NCBI GenBank assembly: GCA_902783175.1
Contig: CACZQA010000223.1
Coordinates: forward strand, 1-9,638
Length of the DNA stretch: 9,638 nucleotides
Direction of reading: 5' to 3'
From: an uncultured Coriobacteriaceae bacterium
Lineage (GTDB): Bacteria; Actinomycetota; Coriobacteriia; Coriobacteriales; QAMH01
Every line of letters begins with the position of its first letter. The first letter of the stretch is position 1. Below are positions 1 through 6,686 of the stretch, piece by piece. The notes under the pieces are model-generated. The model searched no databases and was not told the origin of the DNA. It saw only the letters and a program-made list of their open reading frames with translations. A program made the translations under genes and the position numbers.

Positions 1-342
1 GACGTGCTCGCGGCAAGCGACCTCGTCGTCTCGCGCGCGGGTGCCTCGTCGCTCGCCGAGATCATGACGCTCGGCGTGCCGGCAGTGCTCGTGCCCTACC
101 CGTACGCGCGCGGCGACCATCAGACGCTCAACGCGCGCTCGTGCGTGGCGGCCGGGGCGGCGGAGCTCGTCGCAGACGCCGAGGTGGAAAGCCCCCGCTT
201 CTCCGAATTGGTCATGGAGCTTCTCACCGACGGGGAGCGTCGTGATAGGATGGCAGCTGCTTCAAAGAAACTATCGGGATCCGACGCCCGCATCCGCCTC
301 GCGGACATGGCAGTCGAGCTGGCAGGGAAGAAACAATCGTGA
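1..342 (+). CDS. murG: MurG, UDP-GlcNAc:lipid I GlcNAc transferase, C-terminal part (5' end outside window)
   Basis: MurG is the membrane-associated GT-B glycosyltransferase that adds GlcNAc from UDP-GlcNAc to lipid I, giving lipid II on the inner face of the membrane. Only the last 113 residues are here, against about 360 for the family, and the reading frame is open from base 1. They include the donor-binding part of the C-terminal domain: SRAGASSLAE at residues 11-20 of the fragment, whose final Glu matches the UDP-GlcNAc-binding Glu of the family, then GVPAVLVPYPYA and DHQTLNA, where MurG proteins have a conserved Gln/Asn that contacts the sugar. The stop codon overlaps the GTG start of murC by 4 bp (GTGA), so the two are probably translationally coupled. 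The gene's position before murC also fits. The identification is secure; nothing can be said of the start. Confidence 0.93.
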   Translation, partial: DVLAASDLVVSRAGASSLAEIMTLGVPAVLVPYPYARGDHQTLNARSCVAAGAAELVADAEVESPRFSELVMELLTDGERRDRMAAASKKLSGSDARIRLADMAVELAGKKQS

Positions 343-1733
343 GTGACGTAAACAGAATTCATTTCATCGGTATCGGCGGAGTCGGCATGTCCGGCATCGC
401 GCTCGTGGCGAGCGCGCGCGGCATGCAGGTCAGCGGCTCGGACATGAAGGAGTCGCGTGCGACCAAGGCGCTGCGCGAGGCGGGCATCACCGTCTTTATC
501 GGCCATGACAGCGCAAACATCACCGACGACATCGACGCCGTCGTCATCTCCACCGCCATCCCCGAGAAGAACCCGGAGCTCGTCGCGGCGCGTGAGAAGG
601 GCATCGCGGTCTGGCACCGCTCGCAGATGCTCGCCGCCCTGGGCAGGGGGCGCAAGACGCTCGCCTGCGCCGGCACGCACGGCAAGACGACCTCCTCGTC
701 CATGCTCGCGACGACCATCGACCGCATGGGGCTCGACCCGAGCTTTCTGATCGGCGGGACGGTCGACGGCTACAACACCAACGCCAAAAACGGCTCGGGC
801 GAGTACTACATCGTCGAGGCCGACGAGTCCGACGGCTCGTTCGTCCACCTGTCGCCCTACGTCGCGCTCATCACGAACATCGAGCCCGACCACCTCGACC
901 ACTACGGCACGCTCGATGCGATCTACGACGCGTTCCGCGACTTCATGAACCTGCTTCCCGAGCAGGGTGCCGCAGTCGTGTGCGCCGACAACCCGCGCCT
1001 CGTCGAACTCGCCCGCTCGACGGGCAAGCGCGTCATCGCCTACGGCGAGCGGGGGACGAAAGACGCCGACACCACCTTCGTCATCACCGGGCGCAAGGGG
1101 CTCGGCTACACCTTTGACGTGACGTTTCCCGACGGCAAGACCGTCAGCGCGTCCATCTCCAAGAACCCCGGTCGCCACAACGTCCTCAACGCGACGGGTG
1201 TGCTGTCCGTCGTGTGGGCGCTCGGCCTCGACGTTGCGAAGGGCGCCGAGGCGCTCTCGACGTTCTCGGGCGTGCGCCGCAGGTTCGACCTCGTCGCCGA
1301 GGTGGGCGGCGTGACGATCGTCGACGACTACGCGCACCACCCGACCGAGATCAAGGCGACGCTCGGCGCTGCGGCAAAGCTCGACTACAAGCACGTCCAC
1401 GTGCTGTTCCAGCCGCACCGCTACTCGCGCACGGAATCGCTCGCCCCGCTGTTCGGCGATGCGTTCGACGCCGCCGACAGCGTCACCGTCATGGACGTGT
1501 ACCCAGCCGGTGAGGCCCCCATCCCCGGGATCAGCGGCAAGACGGTCGTCGCCTCCATCCTCGCGCATGACCCGCACAAGCAGGTCGCGTGGATGCCGCA
1601 CCGCCCCGAGATCGTCCCGTATCTCCTGCGCAAGCTCGAGCCCGGCGACCTGCTCATCACGATGGGAGCGGGCGACGTCACGAGCATGGGCCCTGCGCTT
1701 GCAGCCGCACTCGGCGGGGGTAGCGACGAGTGA
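339..1733 (+). CDS. murC: MurC, UDP-N-acetylmuramate--L-alanine ligase
   Basis: MurC is a cytoplasmic ATP-dependent ligase that adds L-alanine to UDP-MurNAc, the first step of the stem peptide. The 464-residue product has the normal length and all three Mur-ligase domains. The N-terminal UDP-binding Rossmann motif GIGGVGMSG is at 11-19. The ATP P-loop AGTHGKTT is at 111-118. EADESDGSF (160-168) and TNIEPDHLDHYG (179-190) supply metal and substrate contacts. NPGRHNVLNA is at 276-285, and the C-terminal domain has DDYAHHPTEIKATL (329-342) and FQPHRYSRT (357-365). The start is GTG at 339, overlapping the murG stop, with a purine-rich AGGGAAG at 324-330. The end overlaps murB by 4 bp (GTGA again). 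No key residue is missing. Confidence 0.97.
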   Translation: MSDVNRIHFIGIGGVGMSGIALVASARGMQVSGSDMKESRATKALREAGITVFIGHDSANITDDIDAVVISTAIPEKNPELVAAREKGIAVWHRSQMLAALGRGRKTLACAGTHGKTTSSSMLATTIDRMGLDPSFLIGGTVDGYNTNAKNGSGEYYIVEADESDGSFVHLSPYVALITNIEPDHLDHYGTLDAIYDAFRDFMNLLPEQGAAVVCADNPRLVELARSTGKRVIAYGERGTKDADTTFVITGRKGLGYTFDVTFPDGKTVSASISKNPGRHNVLNATGVLSVVWALGLDVAKGAEALSTFSGVRRRFDLVAEVGGVTIVDDYAHHPTEIKATLGAAAKLDYKHVHVLFQPHRYSRTESLAPLFGDAFDAADSVTVMDVYPAGEAPIPGISGKTVVASILAHDPHKQVAWMPHRPEIVPYLLRKLEPGDLLITMGAGDVTSMGPALAAALGGGSDE

Positions 1734-2674
1734 GCGCGTTCGACGCGTACCTGCGTCTGGAGGGAAGCCTCGACGGGTCCGTCCTCATGGACGAGAGCAT
1801 GGCGCGGCACACGAGCTACCGCATCGGTGGCCCGGCGCGCCTGTTCGTCACCTGCGACTCCCTCTCCGACCTTTCCCTCGTCTTCTCCGTACTGCGCGAG
1901 GAGGAGGTGCCCTGGGCCGTCATCGGGAGGGGCAGCAACCTGCTCGTCGCCGATGAGGGCTACGACGGCGCCATCATCGTCCTCGGCCCGGCGTTCTCGC
2001 GTATGGACTTCGGGCAGGAGCAAGACGAGACGGTGCAGCCGGGTGTGCAGACCTGCGTGACGGTCGGCGCCGGGGCGATGTTTCCCCGCGTCGTGCAGCG
2101 CGCGTTCGGCCGTGGGCTTTCGGGGCTCGAGTTTGCCGTGGGCATTCCCGGCACCCTGGGCGGAGCGCTGTTCATGAACGCCGGCAGCAGGGATGCGTGG
2201 ATTGGGGGCATCGTCTGCTCGGTCACGAGCTACGTTCCGGGCGTGGGGCTCAAGCTGCGCCGCCACGACGACATCGAGTGGGGCTACCGCAAGAGCTCGC
2301 TTCCCGCGGGGGAGGTCATCCTCGAGGCGTCGCTTCGGCTCGTCACCGCGGATGCGGCGCTCATGCGCTCGCAGATGGAATCGAGCCGCATCAGGCGCCA
2401 GGCGCACCAGCCGCTTGGCCTCCCCAGCTGCGGCAGCGTCTTCAAGAATCCCGAAGGCGCGTCGGTGGGCAAGCTCATCGAGTCGTGTGGACTTAAGGGA
2501 ACGACATGCGGGGGAGCGCAAGTCTCCGAAAAGCATGCTAACTTTATCGTCAACACGGGCTCGGCGACGGCGCTCGACGTGCTCAAGCTCATCCATCAAG
2601 TGCGCGATTGCGTGAAGGAAGAACATGGCATTGAACTCAAGCCCGAGGTCAGGTTCCTCGGGTTCCCGCAGTAG
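1730..2674 (+). CDS. murB: MurB, UDP-N-acetylenolpyruvoylglucosamine reductase
   Basis: MurB is an FAD enzyme that uses NADPH to reduce UDP-GlcNAc-enolpyruvate to UDP-MurNAc, the substrate that MurC then uses. The product has 314 residues. The FAD-binding PCMH-type fold shows YRIGGPA (30-36), IGRGSNLLVADEG (65-77) and GLEFAVGIPGTLGGALFMNAGS (132-153). YRKSSLP (186-192) holds the conserved Tyr-Arg pair. CGSVFKNP (234-241) carries the Ser (236) that protonates the intermediate, and the C-terminal PEVRFLG supplies the active-site Glu (306). The CGSVFKNP form and the compact C-terminal domain fit the Bacillus-like type II enzyme rather than the E. coli type I. The GTG start overlaps the murC stop, with GGGGG at 1716-1720 as a ribosome-binding site. 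Its last 50 bp overlap ftsQ in another frame. Confidence 0.97.
   Translation: MSAFDAYLRLEGSLDGSVLMDESMARHTSYRIGGPARLFVTCDSLSDLSLVFSVLREEEVPWAVIGRGSNLLVADEGYDGAIIVLGPAFSRMDFGQEQDETVQPGVQTCVTVGAGAMFPRVVQRAFGRGLSGLEFAVGIPGTLGGALFMNAGSRDAWIGGIVCSVTSYVPGVGLKLRRHDDIEWGYRKSSLPAGEVILEASLRLVTADAALMRSQMESSRIRRQAHQPLGLPSCGSVFKNPEGASVGKLIESCGLKGTTCGGAQVSEKHANFIVNTGSATALDVLKLIHQVRDCVKEEHGIELKPEVRFLGFPQ
2615..2621 (+). promoter_or_regulatory. Ribosome binding site for ftsQ inside murB
   Basis: AAGGAAG lies five bases before the ATG at 2625 (counted from AAGGA), within the 3' end of murB. It supports the overlapping start of ftsQ. Apart from a TTG at 2631, I find no in-frame ATG, GTG or TTG until the Met at residue 120, at the membrane segment, so the overlapping start is effectively forced. 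Confidence 0.65.
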
Positions 2675-3761
2675 GCGGACCGCACAATCGAACAGGCGCA
2701 GCAGTGGCGCGTCATCGCGCCGGCAGCGCGGCAGTGCCGGCAAGCCCATCAAGGGCAAGCGCAAGTCCGTTGCGGGAAAGACGGGCTCCATCGCCAAGTC
2801 CGACGCGTCGTCATCGCGCAGCACGAGGTCGCGCCGCGATTCCGCGGCGAGCACGCGTGCCTCGGGGCGCGGCAGCTCGCGCTCGAGCTACTCCTCTTCC
2901 TCCACGAGCGGACGGCGCGTCGGCGATATCCGCGCGCGCGAGCGCGAGCAGCGCATCCGCAGCCACTACCGCAAGTTCGTCATGCGCATCGTCATCGTCG
3001 TGGCGGCGGTCCTGCTCGTCATCTTCGGAAGCATCTTCGTGTACCGTTCGGACCTCTTCCACGTCAACAACGTGCAGATCAACGGCGTGTCGCACCTGAC
3101 GAGCCAGGAGATCACCGAAATCGCGGCGGTCCCGGCAGATTCCACGCTGCTGCGTCTGGACGCGGCGGGCATCAAGCAGCGCCTCGAGGACAACGCCTGG
3201 GTGCAGAGCGCGACCATCCACCGCTCGCTGCCCGACACCATCGTCATCGACGTCACGGAGCGTACTCCCGGCGCCGTCGTGCGCATCAACGACAAGCAGA
3301 CCTGGGTCATCTCCACGGACAGCTCGTGGCTTTCGGCGGCGACGGAAGACGACTGGAACAACGACATGCGCATCATCGACGTGTCGAACTCCATCGCCCA
3401 GCCGGTCTCCGGCTCGGAGTGCACCGACGGCGGCATCAAGAACGCGCTCGCCATTCTCGATGGCATCAGCGACGACCTTAAAAGCCAGATCCAGAGCATC
3501 TCCGCGGAGTCTTCCATCAAGACGTCGCTGAACCTGAAAAACGGCATCACGGTCGCGTTCGGCGACTCGAGCAACATCCAGCTCAAAGAGGCGGCCATCA
3601 ACGAGCTGCTCTCGCAGTACGCGGGCAAGATCTCCTACATCAACGTCCGCGTGCCCGCAAGCCCCACGTACCGCACGCTCGACGCGACGTCGCCTGCCTC
3701 CTCGGAGCAAGACGACGCAGACGCCTCTTCGCAAGAGGGGGATTCCTCGGACGGCCAGTAG
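2625..3761 (+). CDS. ftsQ: FtsQ/DivIB-type cell division protein with long Ser/Arg-rich cytoplasmic tail
   Basis: FtsQ (DivIB) is a single-pass membrane protein that links early and late divisome proteins and, with FtsL and FtsB, regulates septal peptidoglycan synthesis. The 378-residue product shows a strongly basic, Ser/Arg/Lys-rich N-terminal region (1-117), one membrane segment (about 119-140, MRIVIVVAAVLLVIFGSIFVY), and an extracytoplasmic POTRA domain (about 144-214) with VNNVQINGVSHLTSQEI and a run resembling the family's W-V-x-x-A-x-I-x-R-x-x-P-x-T-I pattern (192-206). A beta domain of the FtsQ type runs to about 345, followed by an acidic Ser/Asp tail. The start overlaps murB by 50 bp in a different frame, backed by AAGGA five bases upstream. 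The location between murB and ftsZ is the standard one. The basic tail is longer than the short cytoplasmic tails of E. coli FtsQ. The call rests on architecture and context rather than catalytic motifs, which the family lacks. Confidence 0.92.
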   Translation: MALNSSPRSGSSGSRSRRTAQSNRRSSGASSRRQRGSAGKPIKGKRKSVAGKTGSIAKSDASSSRSTRSRRDSAASTRASGRGSSRSSYSSSSTSGRRVGDIRAREREQRIRSHYRKFVMRIVIVVAAVLLVIFGSIFVYRSDLFHVNNVQINGVSHLTSQEITEIAAVPADSTLLRLDAAGIKQRLEDNAWVQSATIHRSLPDTIVIDVTERTPGAVVRINDKQTWVISTDSSWLSAATEDDWNNDMRIIDVSNSIAQPVSGSECTDGGIKNALAILDGISDDLKSQIQSISAESSIKTSLNLKNGITVAFGDSSNIQLKEAAINELLSQYAGKISYINVRVPASPTYRTLDATSPASSEQDDADASSQEGDSSDGQ

Positions 3762-3765
3762 GTCA

Positions 3766-3794
3766 GCCGCGGGGCAAATCCCCTGTTGAGCGGC
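3766..3794 (+). terminator. Possible weak terminator hairpin after ftsQ
   Basis: An outer stem GCCGC/GCGGC (3766-3770 with 3790-3794) continues directly into GGGG/CCCC (3771-3774 with 3780-3783) around a CAAAT loop, with six unpaired bases on the 3' side. It begins five bases after the ftsQ stop. The bases after it (ATCGTGGCTTTCTG) contain only a weak T-rich run, so intrinsic termination is doubtful. It may instead be an RNA 3'-end structure. Confidence 0.3.
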
Positions 3795-3851
3795 ATCGTG
3801 GCTTTCTGAAAAAGTTCTCAAAAATTTTTCGCTGTACCATGTTGCCGCGGG

Positions 3852-3869
3852 TTGAAGTGTATACTTCAA
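3852..3869 (+). promoter_or_regulatory. Inverted repeat upstream of ftsZ, candidate operator
   Basis: TTGAAGT-GTAT-ACTTCAA is a dyad with perfect 7-base arms around a 4-base centre. It lies just upstream of the possible -10 box at 3891-3896, overlapping where a -35 region or an activator would sit. It could be a repressor or activator site, or part of a promoter. I cannot name a regulator. Confidence 0.35.
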
Positions 3870-3980
3870 GTGTTTAAAAACATCTTGGGGTACAATGCAA
3901 CGCAGTTTAAACGCACAATAAGCTTGAGAGTCCCGCATTGCATATGATGTGTCTCCAGCAGGAACGTAGGAAGGACCAAC

Positions 3981-5081
3981 ATGCCCGATTACACAGGAGC
4001 CGACCATCTGGCCGTCATTAAGGTCGTCGGTGTCGGCGGCGGCGGTACCAATGCGGTCAATCGCATGGTCGAGGCAGGCGTCAAGGGCGTCGAGTTCATA
4101 GCTATCAACACAGATCGTCAGGCGCTGCTCATGTCTGACGCAGACCGTACCGTCCACATTGGCGAGGAGCTCACCAAGGGTCTGGGCGCCGGCGCCAACC
4201 CCGAGGTCGGCTGCCAGGCGGCAGAGGAGTCCCGCGACGACATTCGCGATGCGCTCGCTGGTGCCGACATGGTCTTCGTCACCTGCGGCGAGGGCGGCGG
4301 CACGGGCACGGGTGCAGCGCCCGTCGTGGCAGAGATCGCCATGGAAGAGATCGGCGCGCTCACCGTCGGCGTCGTCACCAAGCCGTTCGGCTTCGAGGGC
4401 CGCAAGCGCATGACGCAGGCCGAAGAGGGCATCCAGCTCCTCTCCCAGAAGGTCGACACGCTCATCGTCGTTCCCAACGACCGTCTCCTGCAAGTCATCG
4501 ACAAGAAGACCTCGATGCTCGACGCGTTCCGCGTCGCCGACGATATCCTGCGCCAGGGCACGCAGGGCATCACCGACCTCATCACCATCCCGGGTCTCAT
4601 CAACCTGGACTTCGCAGACGTCCGCGCCATCATGAAAGACGCCGGCTCTGCCATGATGGGCATCGGCATCGCGTCGGGCGAGACCCGCGCGGAAGACGCT
4701 GCTACCGAGGCCATCTCGTCAAAGCTGCTCGAGTCCTCCATCGTCGGCGCAAACCGCATCCTGTACTCGATCACGGGCAGCAGCGACATGTCGCTCGCAG
4801 AGATCGACGAGGCATCGCAGGTCATCAACGCCGCGGCAGACGAAGATGCCAACATCATCTTCGGTACCGTCATCGACGACTCCATGGGAGACCAGATCCG
4901 CGTCACCGTCATCGCGACCGGCTTCGATGGCACGTCCACGCAGCCGAGCATGGACCTGGGCGGGAGCAGTGCACCGCGTGCAGCTCGCCGCGCCCCCGCG
5001 CCTGCTCCGAGCAACGACTCCAACTACGGTGGTCTGTTCGATGACGACATCCCGGACTTCCTCAAGCGCGACCGTTACTAG
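3981..5081 (+). CDS. ftsZ: FtsZ, tubulin-like GTPase of the division ring
   Basis: FtsZ polymerises with GTP into the cytoplasmic Z-ring that recruits the divisome. The 366-residue product carries the nucleotide-binding [13 protein letters not shown] (17-29), the tubulin signature GGGTGTG (105-111), and the T7 catalytic loop [11 protein letters not shown] (208-218) with Asp210 and Asp213, which complete the GTPase site of the neighbouring subunit. A short Ala/Pro/Arg/Ser linker (about 320-350) leads to the C-terminal peptide [13 protein letters not shown] (354-366), the docking site for partners such as SepF. The ATG at 3981 follows AGGAAGGA with five bases between. The linker is short compared with many Actinobacteria. 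It follows ftsQ directly with no ftsA. A terminator-like hairpin begins about 50 bp after the stop. Confidence 0.98.
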   Translation: MPDYTGADHLAVIKVVGVGGGGTNAVNRMVEAGVKGVEFIAINTDRQALLMSDADRTVHIGEELTKGLGAGANPEVGCQAAEESRDDIRDALAGADMVFVTCGEGGGTGTGAAPVVAEIAMEEIGALTVGVVTKPFGFEGRKRMTQAEEGIQLLSQKVDTLIVVPNDRLLQVIDKKTSMLDAFRVADDILRQGTQGITDLITIPGLINLDFADVRAIMKDAGSAMMGIGIASGETRAEDAATEAISSKLLESSIVGANRILYSITGSSDMSLAEIDEASQVINAAADEDANIIFGTVIDDSMGDQIRVTVIATGFDGTSTQPSMDLGGSSAPRAARRAPAPAPSNDSNYGGLFDDDIPDFLKRDRY

Positions 5082-5090
5082 CAGCGTGCG

Positions 5091-5951
5091 ATGCGTATAG
5101 ATTCTGACGCATTCGACACCAGCGAATCGAGCCTCCGCCTTCCGCAGCCGCGGTTGTCGGAGGCTTCTTTTCATGGTGCCGACGGGACAAAGATAACGGG
5201 ACTGACCGACGAGCGCCTCTGCCAGAGCATCGGCACGCGCGTGCTGTTCACCTTCCGCAGCGGCGGGGTGAGCTCGGCGCCGTATGGCTCGCTCAACCTC
5301 TCGTATACGGTGGGCGACGCAGATGCTGACGTCCGTGAGAACCAACGGCGCCTGCTCTCTGCCTTCGGCGCAGGAGAGGTCGACGGGCTCGTCCAGCCCA
5401 ACCAGGTGCACGGCAACGAGGTGCTCGTCGTGGACGACGTTGCGGAGACGCAGCGGCTTGCGCGTGCCGGTGCGGACGGGATTGTCTGCACGAAGGCAGG
5501 CGTCCCCGTGCTCCTGTGCTTCGCAGACTGCACTCCGGTCATCCTCGTCGCGCCGGACGGCTCCTTTGCCGTGCTGCACGCCGGCTGGCGTGGGGCCATC
5601 GCCGACATCGCGGGCATTGGCTTGAGAAAGCTCGCGGAGCAGGCCTCGTGCAGCCCCGCGGACTGCAACTGCTACATCGGCCCGCACATCGGGGGCTGCT
5701 GCTACGAGGTGAGCCGGGAGCTGCTGGACAGGTTCCTGGACGAGTACGGCCCGGATTGCGATGCGGGATCGCGCCGCCTCGACCTGTCCGCTGCGGTGAG
5801 CGCGTCTCTCGTGCGGGCGGGCGCAGATGCCGCTCGAATCGCCGATTCGCGGCTCTGCACGCAATGTAATACCGTATTACTTTATTCATACCGGGCCGAA
5901 GGCGGCGTTACGGGCCGTCATGGGGCCTTTGCATATAGGGAAGTTGATTGA
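5091..5951 (+). CDS. pgeF: PgeF/YlmD family (laccase domain, DUF152) peptidoglycan editing factor / purine nucleoside enzyme
   Basis: Members of this family (E. coli YfiH/PgeF, Bacillus YlmD, human FAMIN) bind a metal with two His and one Cys. They were first called polyphenol oxidases and later linked to purine nucleoside phosphorolysis/deamination and to keeping the wrong amino acid out of UDP-MurNAc peptides. The longest frame gives 286 residues. The metal ligands are visible: His107 in NQVHG, Cys147 in FADCTP and His163 in VLHAGWRGA. GPHIGGCCYEV (197-207) and the C-terminal SYRAEGGVTGRHGAF follow. The core starts near residue 50 (VLFTFRSGGVS). The first 45 or so residues look unlike the family, span a terminator hairpin, and the ATG at 5091 lacks a ribosome-binding site. 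Other in-frame starts are TTG 5154, CTG 5202 and GTG 5241. The family call is firm; the start is not. Confidence 0.88.
   Translation: MRIDSDAFDTSESSLRLPQPRLSEASFHGADGTKITGLTDERLCQSIGTRVLFTFRSGGVSSAPYGSLNLSYTVGDADADVRENQRRLLSAFGAGEVDGLVQPNQVHGNEVLVVDDVAETQRLARAGADGIVCTKAGVPVLLCFADCTPVILVAPDGSFAVLHAGWRGAIADIAGIGLRKLAEQASCSPADCNCYIGPHIGGCCYEVSRELLDRFLDEYGPDCDAGSRRLDLSAAVSASLVRAGADAARIADSRLCTQCNTVLLYSYRAEGGVTGRHGAFAYREVD
5131..5172 (+). terminator. Rho-independent terminator-like hairpin after ftsZ, inside the 5' end of the pgeF frame
   Basis: GCCTCCG (5131-5137) pairs perfectly with CGGAGGC (5158-5164). Inside is a second stem, CCGC/GCGG (5142-5145 with 5150-5153), with an AGCC tetraloop. TTCTTTTC follows at once (5165-5172). 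This is the layout of an intrinsic terminator, placed about 50 bp after the ftsZ stop. It lies within the first 28 codons of the longest pgeF reading frame, so either pgeF starts later or the hairpin acts as an attenuator inside the pgeF leader. Confidence 0.6.
5866..5880 (+). promoter_or_regulatory. 15-bp palindrome, copy A (within pgeF, upstream of yggS)
   Basis: GTAATACCGTATTAC is a perfect 7-base inverted repeat around one central base. It lies in the 3' coding end of pgeF, 73 bases before the yggS ATG. A second copy, differing only in the central base (an equivalent site on the opposite strand), precedes proC at 7576-7590. Two such AT-rich 15-mers by chance are very unlikely in GC-rich sequence. 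A dimeric regulator's operator is the simplest reading. The regulator is unknown to me. Confidence 0.55.
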
Positions 5952-5953
5952 TC

Positions 5954-6640
5954 ATGGGTCTGAAAGAACGTTGGGAAGGCGTCTGCAAGGAAGTTGCGGA
6001 AGTCTGCGAGAAGTGCGGCCGCAAGCCCGAGGACGTGAAGATCATCGCCGTGAGCAAAACCGTCGGCGCGGACGTCGTGGGCGAGGGCATCGAGTTGGGG
6101 ATGACCGATTTCGGGGAGAACCGGGAAAAGCCGTTCAACGAGAAGCTCGCCTTGTACCCGCAAGCCAACTGGCACTTCATCGGGACGCTCCAATCCAACA
6201 AGGCAAAGCAGGTCGTCGGAAAGGCGTGCCTGATCCACTCGCTCGACCGCCCGTCGCTTCTGCATGCGATCCAGAAGGAGGCGGCAAAGCTGGGCGTCGT
6301 GCAAGACGTGCTCGTCGAGGTCTCCATTTCCGGCGAGGAGAGCAAGGGCGGCATCGCCCCTGCAGACCTCCCCGCATTCCTGGAGGAGCTCTCGTCGTGT
6401 GCCAATATCCGCTGCCGTGGACTCATGACGATGGCGCCGCGCGGCGACGTCGAGACGGCTCGTGAAACTTTTGCGGGATTGCGTATTCTTGCCGCGAAAA
6501 TGGCCGAGGAATTCGGTGGGCGTGATAACATCTCGATGAACGAGCTATCCATGGGCATGTCGGAAGACTGGCCCGTCGCGATCGAAGAGGGCGCGACTAT
6601 GGTACGCATCGGCAGAAAGATTTTTAGCGAATACTTCTAG
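5954..6640 (+). CDS. yggS: YggS/PLPBP (PROSC) family pyridoxal-phosphate homeostasis protein
   Basis: This cytoplasmic single-domain protein binds PLP on a TIM barrel like the N-terminal domain of alanine racemase. It has no known catalytic reaction and is needed for vitamin B6 and amino-acid (Ile/Val, keto acid) balance. The 228 residues include IIAVSKT with the PLP-binding Lys35, DFGENR (52-57), NWHFIGTLQSNKAK (72-85), VEVSISGEESKGG (121-133), GLMTMAP (156-162), the phosphate-binding LSMGMSEDW (198-206) and VRIGRKIF (217-224). I chose ATG 5954. A TTG at 5948 that overlaps the pgeF stop (TTGA) would add two residues, and AGGGAAG at 5937-5943 could serve either. It is probably cotranscribed with pgeF, as in many Actinobacteria. 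A terminator-like hairpin follows the stop directly. Confidence 0.95.
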   Translation: MGLKERWEGVCKEVAEVCEKCGRKPEDVKIIAVSKTVGADVVGEGIELGMTDFGENREKPFNEKLALYPQANWHFIGTLQSNKAKQVVGKACLIHSLDRPSLLHAIQKEAAKLGVVQDVLVEVSISGEESKGGIAPADLPAFLEELSSCANIRCRGLMTMAPRGDVETARETFAGLRILAAKMAEEFGGRDNISMNELSMGMSEDWPVAIEEGATMVRIGRKIFSEYF

Positions 6641-6660
6641 GCCCTGTGACCAGGGTTTTT
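6641..6660 (+). terminator. Short Rho-independent terminator between yggS and sepF
   Basis: CCCTG (6642-6646), a TGAC tetraloop, and CAGGG (6651-6655) are followed by five T and then ATATATA. A G-T pair at the base can extend the stem to six. It begins one base after the yggS stop. The stem is short, so termination may be partial. Since sepF starts only 26 bases later, its transcription must come from read-through or from a promoter overlapping this element. Confidence 0.55.
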
Positions 6661-6686
6661 ATATATAAATGCATGGGGGCACCACG

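Larger units (their letters stand above)
3762..3980 (+). promoter_or_regulatory. ftsQ-ftsZ intergenic region, likely ftsZ promoter and leader
   Basis: This 219-bp gap is the longest non-coding stretch in the window. Its middle (about 3805-3955) is clearly more AT-rich than the genes on either side. It holds a GC-rich hairpin just after ftsQ, an 18-bp dyad (3852-3869), and TACAAT at 3891-3896, a fair -10 box. No good -35 box sits 16-18 bases upstream of TACAAT; the nearest TT-starting hexamer, TTCAAG at 3865, is 20 bases away. I therefore do not claim a defined promoter. If TACAAT is used, the leader would be close to 80 bases. The strong AGGAAGGA ribosome-binding site is at 3968-3975. Separate promoters for ftsZ are common in dcw clusters, which supports the role but not the exact boxes. 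Confidence 0.5.

Noticed and set aside
3820..3829. AAAAATTTTT as a terminator of ftsQ
   Set aside because: It is an A/T-only dyad without a GC stem, more consistent with promoter-type bent or melted DNA.
2811..4493. A 560-codon minus-strand open frame across ftsQ, the gap and ftsZ
   Set aside because: It runs antisense through conserved genes and the ftsZ leader, with no recognisable motif. It is a composition artefact. The same applies to the minus-strand frames at 120-1601 and 1421-2854.
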